A stretch of 64,000 nt of DNA from Saccharicrinis sp963677655 (GTDB lineage: Bacteria; Bacteroidota; Bacteroidia; Bacteroidales; Marinilabiliaceae), in assembly GCA_963677655.1 (NCBI GenBank), contig OY782088.1. The stretch is one strand, 5' to 3'. Positions 26,055 through 35,573 of the stretch are shown here, piece by piece. How positions within the stretch are numbered: the first letter of the stretch is position 1; each line of letters begins with the position of its first letter. The notes under the pieces were generated by a model that saw only the letters and a program-made list of their open reading frames with translations, did no database searches and was not told the DNA's origin. Made by a program: the position numbers and the translations under genes.

Positions 26055-27152
26055 TTAGTAAAGATGTTTGTCAAGTAATTCATTTAGCTCTATTTTATCT
26101 ATTTCATGAATTTTCATTGGATATGTATTTCTAACCTCATTCATTTCATCGCGATCTAAATCTAAATAACTGTCGATATTATACTTTTCACTGGCTAACT
26201 CATTTCTCAGTTCATAGTATGCTTTTTGAATTTCGTACAAATAGTTTATATATGTTTTATATTTAAGTGATTCATTGCAATACAATCGGATTACTCCATA
26301 TTTTTTTTCTTTAATCAGTTTTTTTACTTCTTCCTTAAAAATTGCACTATTCACTTTCGAAGTATTTACATGCAATGAATCAGAATAAATTTCAATAACA
26401 ATATTTTTTATTTTGGCATTTTCAAAACGTTCAGGCATTACTGGTGGTAAAGGAAGACCAGGCAGTTCAACGGGAGGCAGTAAAAAACCAACATGACTTA
26501 TGGAGTCTTTTTGATTATAAACAGCATACTTAATTGAGTTCATTTGCGCTTTTCTTAACTCCGTTTTAATCTGATTTAATTCCCTAATCGGCAACTCTTT
26601 ATCAATTACAAATTGAGATTTTGTTTTTTTAAGGCTGTAAAGATTTAAGTAAGATGTGTCGTTTTTGTCATGTAGGTTTCCATTAATATAGAATTTCAAT
26701 TCATTGTTTTTATAATCAGCATAAAGGGTATTTTCATAAGATTCTTCGTAATGCTCTTGCTCAATATTAAGTTGTGGTAATTGAATGGAAGCATTCTTCT
26801 TTGTGTTGAAATAATCCACAAGATCTTTATAAATGTTCCTCTCGTATGTAATTGTTGGAATTACACTATCCATTTCATAAAAAGATAATCTACCATCTTC
26901 TACTTTATAAATGGATTTATTTATTTTATTAATTCCATTATTAAAAATAGTATCTCGATCGATATAATAAAGTCTTTCTCCTGACCAATTATCATTTCTA
27001 AATTGATAAGTAAACTCTCCAATATTTAATGTTACATAATCCTGAAAATTATCAACTTCAATCCATTTACCCATTATTTTGTTTTTATTATCACAGCAGG
27101 AATAATGGCTGGAAATAATCATAAGTAGTACAATAATTTTAGTAAATCTCAT
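26055..27152 (-). CDS. Hypothetical lipoprotein, 365 residues
   Basis: I do not recognise this protein. It has a signal with lipobox-like cysteines (SSHYSCCDN), an N-terminal beta-rich part similar in feel to lipocalin-like DUFs (KIMGKWIEVDNFQDYVTLN), and a C-terminal part containing biopolymer-transport-like segments (IVIEIYSDSLHVN, VIRLYCNESLKYKTYINYLY). The second part recalls the periplasmic fold of ExbD/TolR-type proteins, but without a membrane anchor in place that is only a guess. It is the first gene of a two-gene unit. Confidence 0.7.
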   Translation of the reverse strand: MRFTKIIVLLMIISSHYSCCDNKNKIMGKWIEVDNFQDYVTLNIGEFTYQFRNDNWSGERLYYIDRDTIFNNGINKINKSIYKVEDGRLSFYEMDSVIPTITYERNIYKDLVDYFNTKKNASIQLPQLNIEQEHYEESYENTLYADYKNNELKFYINGNLHDKNDTSYLNLYSLKKTKSQFVIDKELPIRELNQIKTELRKAQMNSIKYAVYNQKDSISHVGFLLPPVELPGLPLPPVMPERFENAKIKNIVIEIYSDSLHVNTSKVNSAIFKEEVKKLIKEKKYGVIRLYCNESLKYKTYINYLYEIQKAYYELRNELASEKYNIDSYLDLDRDEMNEVRNTYPMKIHEIDKIELNELLDKHLY

Positions 27153-27249
27153 ATTTAAGGATTTGTTTTAAAGAGGTTATTTATTTCGATGAACTATATG
27201 TTTCTGCTTCTCAAATATAACTAAAGGTTAAACAAAACACTAACAAACT

Positions 27250-27283
27250 AAAAATCCCCCTCACATAAAATGCAAAGGGGATT
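27250..27283 (-). terminator. Terminator after the aldo/keto reductase
   Basis: AATCCCC (27253-27259) pairs with GGGGATT (27277-27283), with a run of T on the minus strand beyond it. It lies about 30 nt after the stop of the reductase. Confidence 0.75.
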
Positions 27284-27311
27284 ATAATTATTTAAAGTAT
27301 TCTATGTCTTT

Positions 27312-28258
27312 CTATTTACTCGCTTTATCTAGTAAATCAAGATCTTCTTTATCTAAATTTAATTTTGGTGCCGCAAATAATGTTTCTAGCTGAGATGAAC
27401 TTGTTGCACTTACAATTGGAGCTCCCAAATGTGGTTGTGCTATTAACCAGGCTAAAGCGACAGTAGCCGGTTTGCTATTGTACTTAGCAGAGACTTTATC
27501 TAAAGCATCTAAAACAGCAAGTCCTTTTGTGTTTAAATATTTCCTTACACTATCTCCTCGCACGCTTTTACTAAAGTCTTCTTCGGATCTGTATTTACCT
27601 GTTAGAAATCCTGCAGCTAATGACCAATATGGGAAAACAGTTAAATTGTATTTTTCTACAATTGGCAGATATTCTGTTTCATATTTTTCTCTTTCTAAAA
27701 GGTTGTAGTGCGGTGAAGAGCAACATATTTTGGGAATCCATTTTTCTCGGAAACCTCAAATGATTGAATCAACCTTTCCGGAGAAATATTTGATGCTGCA
27801 ATATAACGAACCTTACCTGCCTTTACAATCTCATCATAGGCAGCCAAAGTTTCTTCAAGTGGTGTTTTTTCATCATCGAAATGTGTATAATACAAATCAA
27901 TATAATCAGTCTGCAAACGCTGTAATGATTCATCCACTGATTTCAGAATATGCTTTTTACTGATATCAAAACCATGTTCTTTTGTTTCAGACCCCACTTT
28001 AGTAGCAATAACCAGATCTTTACGGTTACCTCTTTGTTTCATCCAATTACCAATAAAGGTTTCCGAAGTTCCTCCTTTACCATTTACCCACCAAGGATAA
28101 GTGTCGGCTGTATCAATAAAATTTAACCCTTCTGCAACAAAAGCATCTAATATTTCAAATGATTTTGCCTCATCTAATGTCCAACCAAAAACATTACCTC
28201 CAAAATTAATCCGACTAACTTCTAAATCGGTGTTACTTATTTTAATTTTATTACTCAT
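27312..28258 (-). pseudogene. Aldo/keto reductase with a 1-nt frameshift
   Basis: This is a complete aldo/keto reductase of the YajO/Gpr group broken by a single-base deletion. The first 182 or so codons read well (FIDTADTYPWW with the catalytic Tyr, and an HFDD block). Near 27713-27715 the expected CAA CCG CAC (Gln-Pro-His) reads CA CCG CAC, and the frame runs into a TAG at 27695. In the next frame the protein continues without a gap (PHYNLLEREKYETEYLPIVE, then SLAAGFLTGKYR) to the stop at 27312. Restoring one base gives 315 residues, the normal family size. Either a recent mutation or a sequence error. A divergent AraC regulator probably controlled it. Confidence 0.9.
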
Positions 28259-28451
28259 ATATTAAGTATTTTTACTTGTATAAATATTATTTATCAGCAC
28301 TTTATAACAGATATAAAGCCTTCTTTTTTCGCTTATATTAAAACCATCATCCTAAAATCTTGTTCATATTATTAATATCAACATTCAAATTTGTAAATAA
28401 TCAATCCTAATCGATTGTAAAATCATTGGAAATACTTGTAATTTTAGCCAC

Positions 28452-29288
28452 ATGGAAATAAGAAACTTATATCAACCCTTTGATTTCGATTTGATTGAAA
28501 TATCGGAATATATACCTCAGGAACATAAAAACACTTTTTTTGAGATGGTATTTGTTCTTGAAGGAAAAGGAAATCAAATTATTAATGATCAAAAACTCCC
28601 TTACGCCAGTGATAAATTGTTTCTGATTTTTCCACAAGACACACACACTTTTGAAATAGAATCTACCAGTAAGTTTTTTTTCCTGCGGTTTAATAACTCG
28701 TATTTAAAGACACAAAAACTGGAATGGATTCGAAAACTGGAATTTATTTTTCATAATCATAACCATTCGCCCAGGTGCATTTTAAAGAATATTACAGATA
28801 AACCTTTGGTAAGAGCTTTGGTTGAAGCTTTAATTAGAGAAAAGCATTATCAGGGTACTCAGAAAAAAGAAGTAATTACTCAATTAATTAATACGATAAT
28901 AACCATAGCAGCCAGAAATATTTCTCTTTTGCCTTCGGAAAAGATGACTCAACACATGTCGGAAAGTGCTTTATCATTATTAAACTATATACATCAAAAC
29001 ATATATGAGACAAAGCGTTTAAAATCAGAAATAATATCTGATCATTTTAATATCTCGCCTACTTATATAAGTGAATATTTTAAAACTCATACCGGACTTA
29101 GCATTCAAGAATACATCACCAATTACCGTATGAAGCTAATTGAAACAAGATTAACATACACTGACATGCAAATAAATGAAATTGCAAGAGAATTAGATTT
29201 CAGTGATGCAAGTCATTTAAATAAGATTTTTAAAAAACACAAAGGTGTTAGCCCTAGTGAATTTAAAAGAACCCTGCCACAAACATAG
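28452..29288 (+). CDS. AraC-family transcriptional regulator
   Basis: This 278-residue regulator has an N-terminal cupin-type domain (FEMVFVLEGKGNQIINDQ) and a C-terminal AraC DNA-binding region (SDHFNISPTYISEYFKTHTG, EIARELDFSDASHLNKIFKK, GVSPSEFKR). It is divergent from the aldo/keto reductase across a 193-nt spacer, the usual layout of a regulator and its target. It is intact even though the target carries a frameshift. Confidence 0.92.
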   Translation: MEIRNLYQPFDFDLIEISEYIPQEHKNTFFEMVFVLEGKGNQIINDQKLPYASDKLFLIFPQDTHTFEIESTSKFFFLRFNNSYLKTQKLEWIRKLEFIFHNHNHSPRCILKNITDKPLVRALVEALIREKHYQGTQKKEVITQLINTIITIAARNISLLPSEKMTQHMSESALSLLNYIHQNIYETKRLKSEIISDHFNISPTYISEYFKTHTGLSIQEYITNYRMKLIETRLTYTDMQINEIARELDFSDASHLNKIFKKHKGVSPSEFKRTLPQT

Positions 29289-29413
29289 TCATAGGTAATC
29301 AGTTTTTATACAGCAGAGGTTCTTTAAAAACTATCATTTAGCATACCAATAGAAATCCTATAGAATTTCAATTGTCTTCATAATAGTTTTCGTTGAGAAT
29401 TTTAATTTGTCCT

Positions 29414-30652
29414 TTAATTATTGTATACTCTAAGATTTGGATCTTTAATTAATGCATTGATCAGGTTTTTTATTTCCACATCAGTCTTTCCTTCTTTAAA
29501 TCCCTGAAATACTTTAATAATCCTTTTATCCTTGTCTAAAACAAAAAATGTTGGCAATAAAAACACCTTATAATCTGAAAATACATCATCACTCGAAACC
29601 AATACTGGGTAGTCTGCATTATTGTGATTAATATACTCAGTTAATTTTTTACATTCTTTATTATTAAAAATACTTACCTGATTAATATTACAAAAATTAA
29701 TATCTTTATTTAAAGAATTTAAAAATGGAATAGCATTATTACAGGAACCACAATAAGTACTTGAAAAACTGATAATTGTTACATCGCTATTAAACTGATT
29801 CAATTCATAAATATTTTCTTTTAGATCTGGCAATTTCCAATTATATGCTTTGGAATCCTTTAATCCTGCATATGATAAAATGCCATTACTTCCAAGACGA
29901 GTCAAATTCTTAGGAATATAATCTAGCACAGAGAAATCTTCCATCTCTATTTCTTTAAACCTGGAATTGTTAATAGTCTCCACTACAGTTTTGTTTATAT
30001 TGGCCAAATTACTTTGAAATCGAATTGGAAGATTACTTTTTTTATCAATCAATAATATATATTCTGATACTATTTCACTCAATTTACCAGAATCTTTTAA
30101 TGCAGTTAGTTGCTTACCTCGAAAATCACAATGCTTATTTAACATTTTAATTTTTACTTCAACAGCATTATCCTTAGCTGTTGAAGTAATTTGAATACTA
30201 TCATTTGAAAGCAACGAAAACTCTATTAACGCTTTTGATTTTGCATAAAATGGAGCATTTACCTTTCTATATTCATTACTATTTGCAGTAAAATCATTAA
30301 GTACATAATAATTATTTCGCTCATGAATAAGTAAATCAAAAATTCCATCATAAGCATATAGAACTTTTGAAGTGTCTTTAATATTATATTTTATATATTT
30401 TGCTCCTACATAAATATCCTGCTCAACTGCATACTCTTTTACAAATGAATACTGCTTTTTGTTTTCGCTAATAACTGTATCTCCAAAACTACAAGCATAA
30501 GATATTGAATTGTATTCTGCATACTTTATGTTGTTCAGTTTTTCAAGAACACTTTCTAAGTATGAACTTGCATTAACCCTTTTTTCTAATGGTTTTGCTA
30601 ACATTCCTGAAGAACAAATCAAGCATGCAAATATTAATATTGTGTATTTCAT
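29414..30652 (-). CDS. TlpA-like thioredoxin-fold protein, secreted
   Basis: This 412-residue protein has a signal peptide (MKYTILIFACLICSSGMLA), a long N-terminal domain of about 260 residues (LolA-like beta strands are plausible), and a C-terminal thioredoxin fold with the redox motif CGSC in STYCGSCNNAIPFLN, followed by the cis-Pro region FLLPTFFVLDKD. Such proteins reduce disulfides in the periplasm. The N-terminal domain is not one I can name. It is transcribed alone, convergent with the AraC gene. Confidence 0.8.
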   Translation of the reverse strand: MKYTILIFACLICSSGMLAKPLEKRVNASSYLESVLEKLNNIKYAEYNSISYACSFGDTVISENKKQYSFVKEYAVEQDIYVGAKYIKYNIKDTSKVLYAYDGIFDLLIHERNNYYVLNDFTANSNEYRKVNAPFYAKSKALIEFSLLSNDSIQITSTAKDNAVEVKIKMLNKHCDFRGKQLTALKDSGKLSEIVSEYILLIDKKSNLPIRFQSNLANINKTVVETINNSRFKEIEMEDFSVLDYIPKNLTRLGSNGILSYAGLKDSKAYNWKLPDLKENIYELNQFNSDVTIISFSSTYCGSCNNAIPFLNSLNKDINFCNINQVSIFNNKECKKLTEYINHNNADYPVLVSSDDVFSDYKVFLLPTFFVLDKDKRIIKVFQGFKEGKTDVEIKNLINALIKDPNLRVYNN

Positions 30653-30828
30653 TGTTTTTAGTTCTAATAGCTAAATTGATTAACTATTTGTATTTTAAAT
30701 ATTTCCTTAATTAATGTAATAGTATTTTTATTACGATAGATCATTTGAACATCGTATATATGAATGTATCAGGCCTCATGTTTTCTATGCCAATATTACT
30801 TCATACACATTGTAATTTCTTCATCAAA

Positions 30829-31044
30829 TTACACCCCTCCTTTATAAATAATATATATTTTGTTTTTAAGATATGCAGAATAACCATTTGAATCATAAAA
30901 GAACTTTGACTCTATCTTAATTACTCTTTTTTCTAAATGGGCTTTGAGATTTAGTGATAGCTCCCCAGGATACACATTAGTTTCAGCTTTGATTAAAGAA
31001 TTTCCCTCCGTCATAATCCAATTAAATTTGCGATTAAAAATCAA
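30829..31044 (-). CDS. Possible small hypothetical protein, 71 residues
   Basis: This short frame (starting MIFNRKFNWIMTEGNSLIKA) has no known relatives to me, no signal peptide and no clear promoter. It lies in a region with a decayed gene fragment, so it could itself be a remnant. I list it only as a possibility. Confidence 0.25.
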   Translation of the reverse strand: MIFNRKFNWIMTEGNSLIKAETNVYPGELSLNLKAHLEKRVIKIESKFFYDSNGYSAYLKNKIYIIYKGGV

Positions 31045-31363
31045 TTGTTTTTCAACTACTTACAACTTTCCAATAGAACTATAAAGCTTACTTTCGAATT
31101 AAATATAACTTACAATAAATATCCATGAATATTCGTCTATTATTTTTGGATATTCTGATATTATCGCACAGCTATTCCCCACTCTTAACAAAGTTTATTA
31201 TACTTCATTAAATTCCGTTAATTCCTTGCAGAACTATACATTACTTACATCTGGGAGGGGGAAATTTATAATCGTTATAGTAACTCTCTAGGATTGGATT
31301 GCCTAAAAGTATTAAACGAGACGCAAAGGTAAAAAAAAATGTAATACAAAATATAGTGAAAAA
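31045..31363. other. Intergenic gap
   Basis: I see no gene, RNA or repeat in this AT-rich stretch upstream of the possible small frame. It includes a short GGGAGGGGGAAA purine run near 31254. Confidence 0.4.
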
Positions 31364-31396
31364 AAACAGCTTTGCTTGAAGATAACAAAGCTGTTT
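31356..31396 (-). terminator. Terminator downstream of the helicase gene
   Basis: AAACAGCTTTG (31364-31374) pairs perfectly with CAAAGCTGTTT (31386-31396). Read on the minus strand the stem is followed by about eight T. It ends the transcript of the helicase gene, after the GH3 remnant. Confidence 0.88.
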
Positions 31397-31439
31397 GGAA
31401 AGAATTAAATAGATTAAACTTCTTTATACAATAAATCAG

Positions 31440-31611
31440 GCTTAAATATTACTTTAATACAAAGCTTGAGGTTAATACATCTACTGAGCTAGTGCCAACC
31501 ATTATATCAAAAACACCAATTTCAACTTAATAGTTTCCTTCTCCATCGCAAAAACCTAGTTCGTTATCTGTTAATACAAATTCAATAATTTTCTCTTCAT
31601 GAGCTTTCAAT
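31440..31611 (-). pseudogene. Decayed 3' fragment of a GH3 beta-glucosidase gene
   Basis: These 172 nt align without gaps to 33264-33435, the 3' end of the intact GH3 gene; I count about 24 mismatches (near 86% identity). The encoded C-terminus (AHEEKIIEFVLTDNELGF) is followed by an in-frame TAA at the place of a lysine codon, then continues to a stop matching that of the intact gene. It starts only nine bases past the stop of the helicase gene. It is a remnant of a second GH3 copy. Confidence 0.9.
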
Positions 31612-31619
31612 CCAAACAA

Positions 31620-32972
31620 TCAGATAACACTAACTCTTATCTTCTTTTTTTTGAGTTTGGTGTTGTTGGTTTTTTCTATTAATTTATTGGCCACTTCCGC
31701 ATGAACACTTACATAAGTACAATTTTGTTTGAGTTCAATAACGCCCAGTTGATCTTTTTGTATTTGGCCTTGTTTCATGAATAAACCTGCAACATCTCCT
31801 TTTGATATTTTATCTTGTCGGCCTCCATTAATATATAAGGTTTTCCATTGTAACGGTAATGGAAGCTCTGACTTTGGCAAGTCTTCAACATTCAGGCTTT
31901 CCGGTGCAATCTCCTGAATAAATTCTGGCAGTTCTTCTTCTTTCCATTGCAAAATATAAGCTATACCATCGCGGTTCATACGAGCTGTTCGTCCGTTTCG
32001 GTGGGTAAATTCTTTTTTGTGTAATGGAAGATTATAATGAATAATAAACTTTATTTCAGGAATATCCAGTCCGCGGGCTGCCAAATCGGTTGCCAAAAGA
32101 AGCTGAATAGTACCATTACGGAATTTAACAAGAGAACGCTCACGATCTGTTTGTTCCATTCCTCCATGAAAACACTCATGTGCAATATTATTTTCGGTTA
32201 AGAAATCACTCACCCTTTGCAAGGCATCCTTAAAGTTGAAAAACACAATACCTGGTTGAGGACCAACAAAAGAAAGTGCTTTTTGCAAAGCTTTTAATTT
32301 ATCCTTTTCTTCTGATAGTAGTGTTTTTATGACGAGTTGAGAAACCTCTTCTTTTAGGTAATTAATGAAAACTGGCTTTTTTAATCCAACAAATGCAGGA
32401 ATTTTAGCGTCGCTGGTAGCTGAAGTCAGAATCCTTTGTTTTACATTGGGAAGCACATCAACGATCTCCACCATTTCATTTTCAAAACCTACTTCCAGCG
32501 ACTTATCAAATTCATCCAGTACAAGGGTTTTAATATGCTTCAAAGAAATTTCATCTCTTCTGATTCTATCTGCTATTCGTCCTGGCGTTCCGATAAGAAT
32601 TGCCGGACGATGTTTAATATCAATTCGGTCAAGCGCCCCTGCCCTTCCTCCATAAAGTGCATTTACCTTAAAACCCGATCCCATATTACGTGCTACCTGC
32701 TCAATTTGCTGAGCCAATTCACGCGCAGGAACCAAAATCAAAATCTGAATCTCAGCACAGTCCTTATCCAGTCTTTCAATTAAAGGCAACAGAAAGGCTA
32801 AGGTTTTACCTGTTCCGGTTGGTGAAAGCAATACCACATCCGACTTTGATTGAACGGTTTTAAACATCTCCTCCTGCATAGGATTTAATGATTCAATTTC
32901 GAATTTATTAAGGATGGAGTTCAACAGCTTATCGCCGGAAATCATTTTGGGATCGTTTATGTTTTTAGACAT
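31620..32972 (-). CDS. DbpA-like DEAD-box RNA helicase
   Basis: This 450-residue protein has the two RecA-like domains of DEAD-box helicases: Walker A SPTGTGKT (about 50-57), PARELAQQ, GTPGR, motif II as DEFD instead of DEAD (about 153-156), SAT, and motif VI HRNGRTAR. The C-terminal 75 residues look like a DbpA-type RNA-binding domain (KGDVAGLFMKQGQIQKDQLG), which in DbpA targets 23S rRNA hairpin 92. So it probably remodels ribosome assembly intermediates. An upstream in-frame ATG would add 18 residues; I prefer 32972. It sits between the GH3 gene and a second decayed GH3 end. Confidence 0.9.
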   Translation of the reverse strand: MSKNINDPKMISGDKLLNSILNKFEIESLNPMQEEMFKTVQSKSDVVLLSPTGTGKTLAFLLPLIERLDKDCAEIQILILVPARELAQQIEQVARNMGSGFKVNALYGGRAGALDRIDIKHRPAILIGTPGRIADRIRRDEISLKHIKTLVLDEFDKSLEVGFENEMVEIVDVLPNVKQRILTSATSDAKIPAFVGLKKPVFINYLKEEVSQLVIKTLLSEEKDKLKALQKALSFVGPQPGIVFFNFKDALQRVSDFLTENNIAHECFHGGMEQTDRERSLVKFRNGTIQLLLATDLAARGLDIPEIKFIIHYNLPLHKKEFTHRNGRTARMNRDGIAYILQWKEEELPEFIQEIAPESLNVEDLPKSELPLPLQWKTLYINGGRQDKISKGDVAGLFMKQGQIQKDQLGVIELKQNCTYVSVHAEVANKLIEKTNNTKLKKKKIRVSVI

Positions 32973-33100
32973 TGGGTAAATGTTCTGTTTATGGTAAACT
33001 CTATAATTATTGTGCGAATTTATCACTTTTTATTCCCAATCAGGCATCTTGTTGAAGATTACTATTGGAAAACAAAAAGGCAATTGCTTGATCGTTTACT

Positions 33101-33142
33101 AAATAAAAAATCCCCTTAGCAGAAGATACTAAGAGGATTTTA
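33101..33142 (-). terminator. Terminator of the glucan locus
   Basis: AAAATCCCCTTAG (33107-33119) pairs with CTAAGAGGATTTT (33129-33141), one bulge, followed on the minus strand by T-rich sequence. It lies 130-170 nt after the GH3 stop and separates the glucan operon from the helicase gene. Confidence 0.8.
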
Positions 33143-33272
33143 AGAAATTGTTGTAATGCTTGTGCGTAGATTGGGTAAAAAAATTTCAAGCGAATAAAAG
33201 CTCCGCATAGAGAAATACAGAGCAGATATTAATGTAAGTAAATGTACATCAACATATAAACATGCTTAAATA

Positions 33273-35537
33273 TTACTTTAATTCAAAGCTTGAGGTCAAT
33301 ACATCTACAGAGCTAGAGCCAACCATTACATCAAAGGCTCCGGCTTCTACTTTATAGTTTCCTTCTCCATCATAAAAACCTAACTCTTTATCTGTTAATA
33401 CAAATTCTACTACTTTTTCTTCGTGAGCTTTCAATGCGATTTTTTCAAATCCTTTAAGCTCTTTAACCGGACGAACAATGGATGCTGCTTTATCGTGAAT
33501 ATATAACTGCACTACTTCTTCTCCATCCACATCACTTGTATTTGTAACTTTTACTGATACTTTGATATTTTTTTGATCTGAATCATCGACTGTTAAATCG
33601 CTATAATCAAATTCAGAATAACTTAAACCAAAACCAAATGGGAATAAAGGTGAATTATCTTCATCTGTATAATGACTCCAGAATACTTCTTTCTTAACAT
33701 CTGGTCGGCCAGTACTAAAATGATTATAATAAATAGGGCACTGACCAACACTTCGAGGAAACGACATTGTTAATTTACCAGAAGGATTGAACGTTCCGAA
33801 TAATACATCCGCAATCGCATTACCTGATTGTGTTCCTAATTGCCATGCTTCAACAATGGTTGGAATATTTTCAGCAGCCCATGGAAGTGCCAATGGACGA
33901 CCATTCATTAATACCAAAACAATATTTTTATTCACTTTATAAACGGCCTCCAACAATTCTTGTTGAACTCCCGGTAAATCAAGATTTGCTCTGCTTCGTC
34001 CTTCACCTGACATAAATCCGTGTTCTCCAAGCACCATAACAACCACCTTCGACTTTTTAGCCAATGCAATAGCTTCTGCGAATCCGCTTTTATCTGTTTC
34101 GTTAATATTCACATCGTAAGTAAAACTAACGGGACCTACAGCAACATCTGCTCCTTTGGCATAATTATAAGAGCAATATTTATCCAATCCCTCCAATACA
34201 GAAACAGCAGTACCGTCATCTGATCCAATTCTCCAACTTCCTAAAGGACTGTTCTTATCATCAGCTAAAGCTCCTATTACAGCAATGCCTTTTTGATTTT
34301 GTTTCAGAGGCAGTAAACTTCCTTCGTTTTTCAATAAAACAATTGATTTGCGAGCCATATCTAAAACTGCATCCATATGCTCCTGACTATACAATTCTGA
34401 TTCTTCACGCTCTTCGCTACAGTATTTATATGGATCATCAAATAATCCCAATTCAAATTTTACACGAAGAATTCTTCTGACAGAATCATCTATATAATCT
34501 TCTGAAACTTTTCCTTCTCTTACCAAATCAGCCAGATGCTTTACGTAAGCATAAGATTCCATATCCATATCAGAACCGGTATTGGCTGCAATCATAGCTG
34601 CTTCTTTTAAATCAGCAGCCAATCCATGCGGAATCATTTCCATACAGCTACCCCAGTCTGAAATCACAAAACCATTAAAGCCCCATCTTCCTTTTAAAAC
34701 ATCTCTCTGTAAGAATGCATTTCCTGTAGAAGGAACACCATTCATAATATTGAAAGCATTCATTACAGTTTTTACATCAGCTTCTTCAACCACTGCTTTG
34801 AACGGAGGTAATACCACATTAAACAAAGTTGTTGTACTGATATCAACCGTGTTATAGTCTCTACCTGACTCAGAAAAACCATAACCGGCAAAATGTTTGG
34901 CGCAGGCAGCAATAGAATTAGGTGCAGATAAATCCTCTCCCTGAAAACCTTTTACCCGTGCTATCCCTATTTTAGCTCCAAGGTAAGGATCTTCTCCAGC
35001 TCCTTCCATTACACGCCCCCACCTCGCATCTCTACTAATATCAACCATTGGTGCAAAAGTCCAGTTTATTCCAACAGCTGAAGCTTCAGCTGCTGCAACT
35101 TCTGCAGATTTTTTTATCGTCTCTAAATCCCAGCTGGCAGCTTCTGCCAATGGAATTGGAGCCAGTGTTTTATGACCATGGATAACATCCAACCCAAAAA
35201 TTAATGGAATACCTAAACGTGAGTTTTCCACTACCATTTTTTGTAATTCGTGCACTTGCTTAGCTCCACGAACATTTAACACAGAGCCTACCCAACCTTT
35301 TTTAAGATGTTCAAATTTATTTTTGGCATCACCTTCACTGGGAGCAGGCCCTGTGGCATCATAAAAACCATTATATTGATTCATCTGCCCAACCTTTTCT
35401 TCTAAAGTCATTTGGGCTAACAGATCTTCAACCTTTCTTTCAATTTCATCTTGTTGACCTCCAGTTTTTACCAGAGTGCAGGCGTTCCATATAAAAACAC
35501 CAACAAATAAGATTATAACTATCTTAACTTTTCCCAT
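33273..35537 (-). CDS. bglX: GH3 beta-glucosidase (BglX-type)
   Basis: This 754-residue exo-acting glycoside hydrolase family 3 enzyme has the (beta/alpha)8 domain (about 35-370) with KHFAGYG and nucleophile D294 in VISDWGS, the alpha/beta sandwich (about 410-620) with GEHGFMSGEGRSRANL, and a C-terminal fibronectin-III-like domain. It has a signal with a possible lipobox (WNACT), so it likely sits in the periplasm or outer membrane. It would release glucose from the oligosaccharides made by the two GH16 enzymes upstream. It is the last gene of the locus. Confidence 0.94.
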   Translation of the reverse strand: MGKVKIVIILFVGVFIWNACTLVKTGGQQDEIERKVEDLLAQMTLEEKVGQMNQYNGFYDATGPAPSEGDAKNKFEHLKKGWVGSVLNVRGAKQVHELQKMVVENSRLGIPLIFGLDVIHGHKTLAPIPLAEAASWDLETIKKSAEVAAAEASAVGINWTFAPMVDISRDARWGRVMEGAGEDPYLGAKIGIARVKGFQGEDLSAPNSIAACAKHFAGYGFSESGRDYNTVDISTTTLFNVVLPPFKAVVEEADVKTVMNAFNIMNGVPSTGNAFLQRDVLKGRWGFNGFVISDWGSCMEMIPHGLAADLKEAAMIAANTGSDMDMESYAYVKHLADLVREGKVSEDYIDDSVRRILRVKFELGLFDDPYKYCSEEREESELYSQEHMDAVLDMARKSIVLLKNEGSLLPLKQNQKGIAVIGALADDKNSPLGSWRIGSDDGTAVSVLEGLDKYCSYNYAKGADVAVGPVSFTYDVNINETDKSGFAEAIALAKKSKVVVMVLGEHGFMSGEGRSRANLDLPGVQQELLEAVYKVNKNIVLVLMNGRPLALPWAAENIPTIVEAWQLGTQSGNAIADVLFGTFNPSGKLTMSFPRSVGQCPIYYNHFSTGRPDVKKEVFWSHYTDEDNSPLFPFGFGLSYSEFDYSDLTVDDSDQKNIKVSVKVTNTSDVDGEEVVQLYIHDKAASIVRPVKELKGFEKIALKAHEEKVVEFVLTDKELGFYDGEGNYKVEAGAFDVMVGSSSVDVLTSSFELK

Positions 35538-35573
35538 ATCAAAATCATATTTTAAATCCAGAATTAAGCCATA

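Noticed and set aside
27312..28258. Two separate genes for the reductase halves
   Set aside because: Restoring a single base joins them into one full-length family member, so they are one broken gene.
32365..32783. Plus-strand frames opposite the helicase
   Set aside because: Shadows of a well-supported helicase gene.
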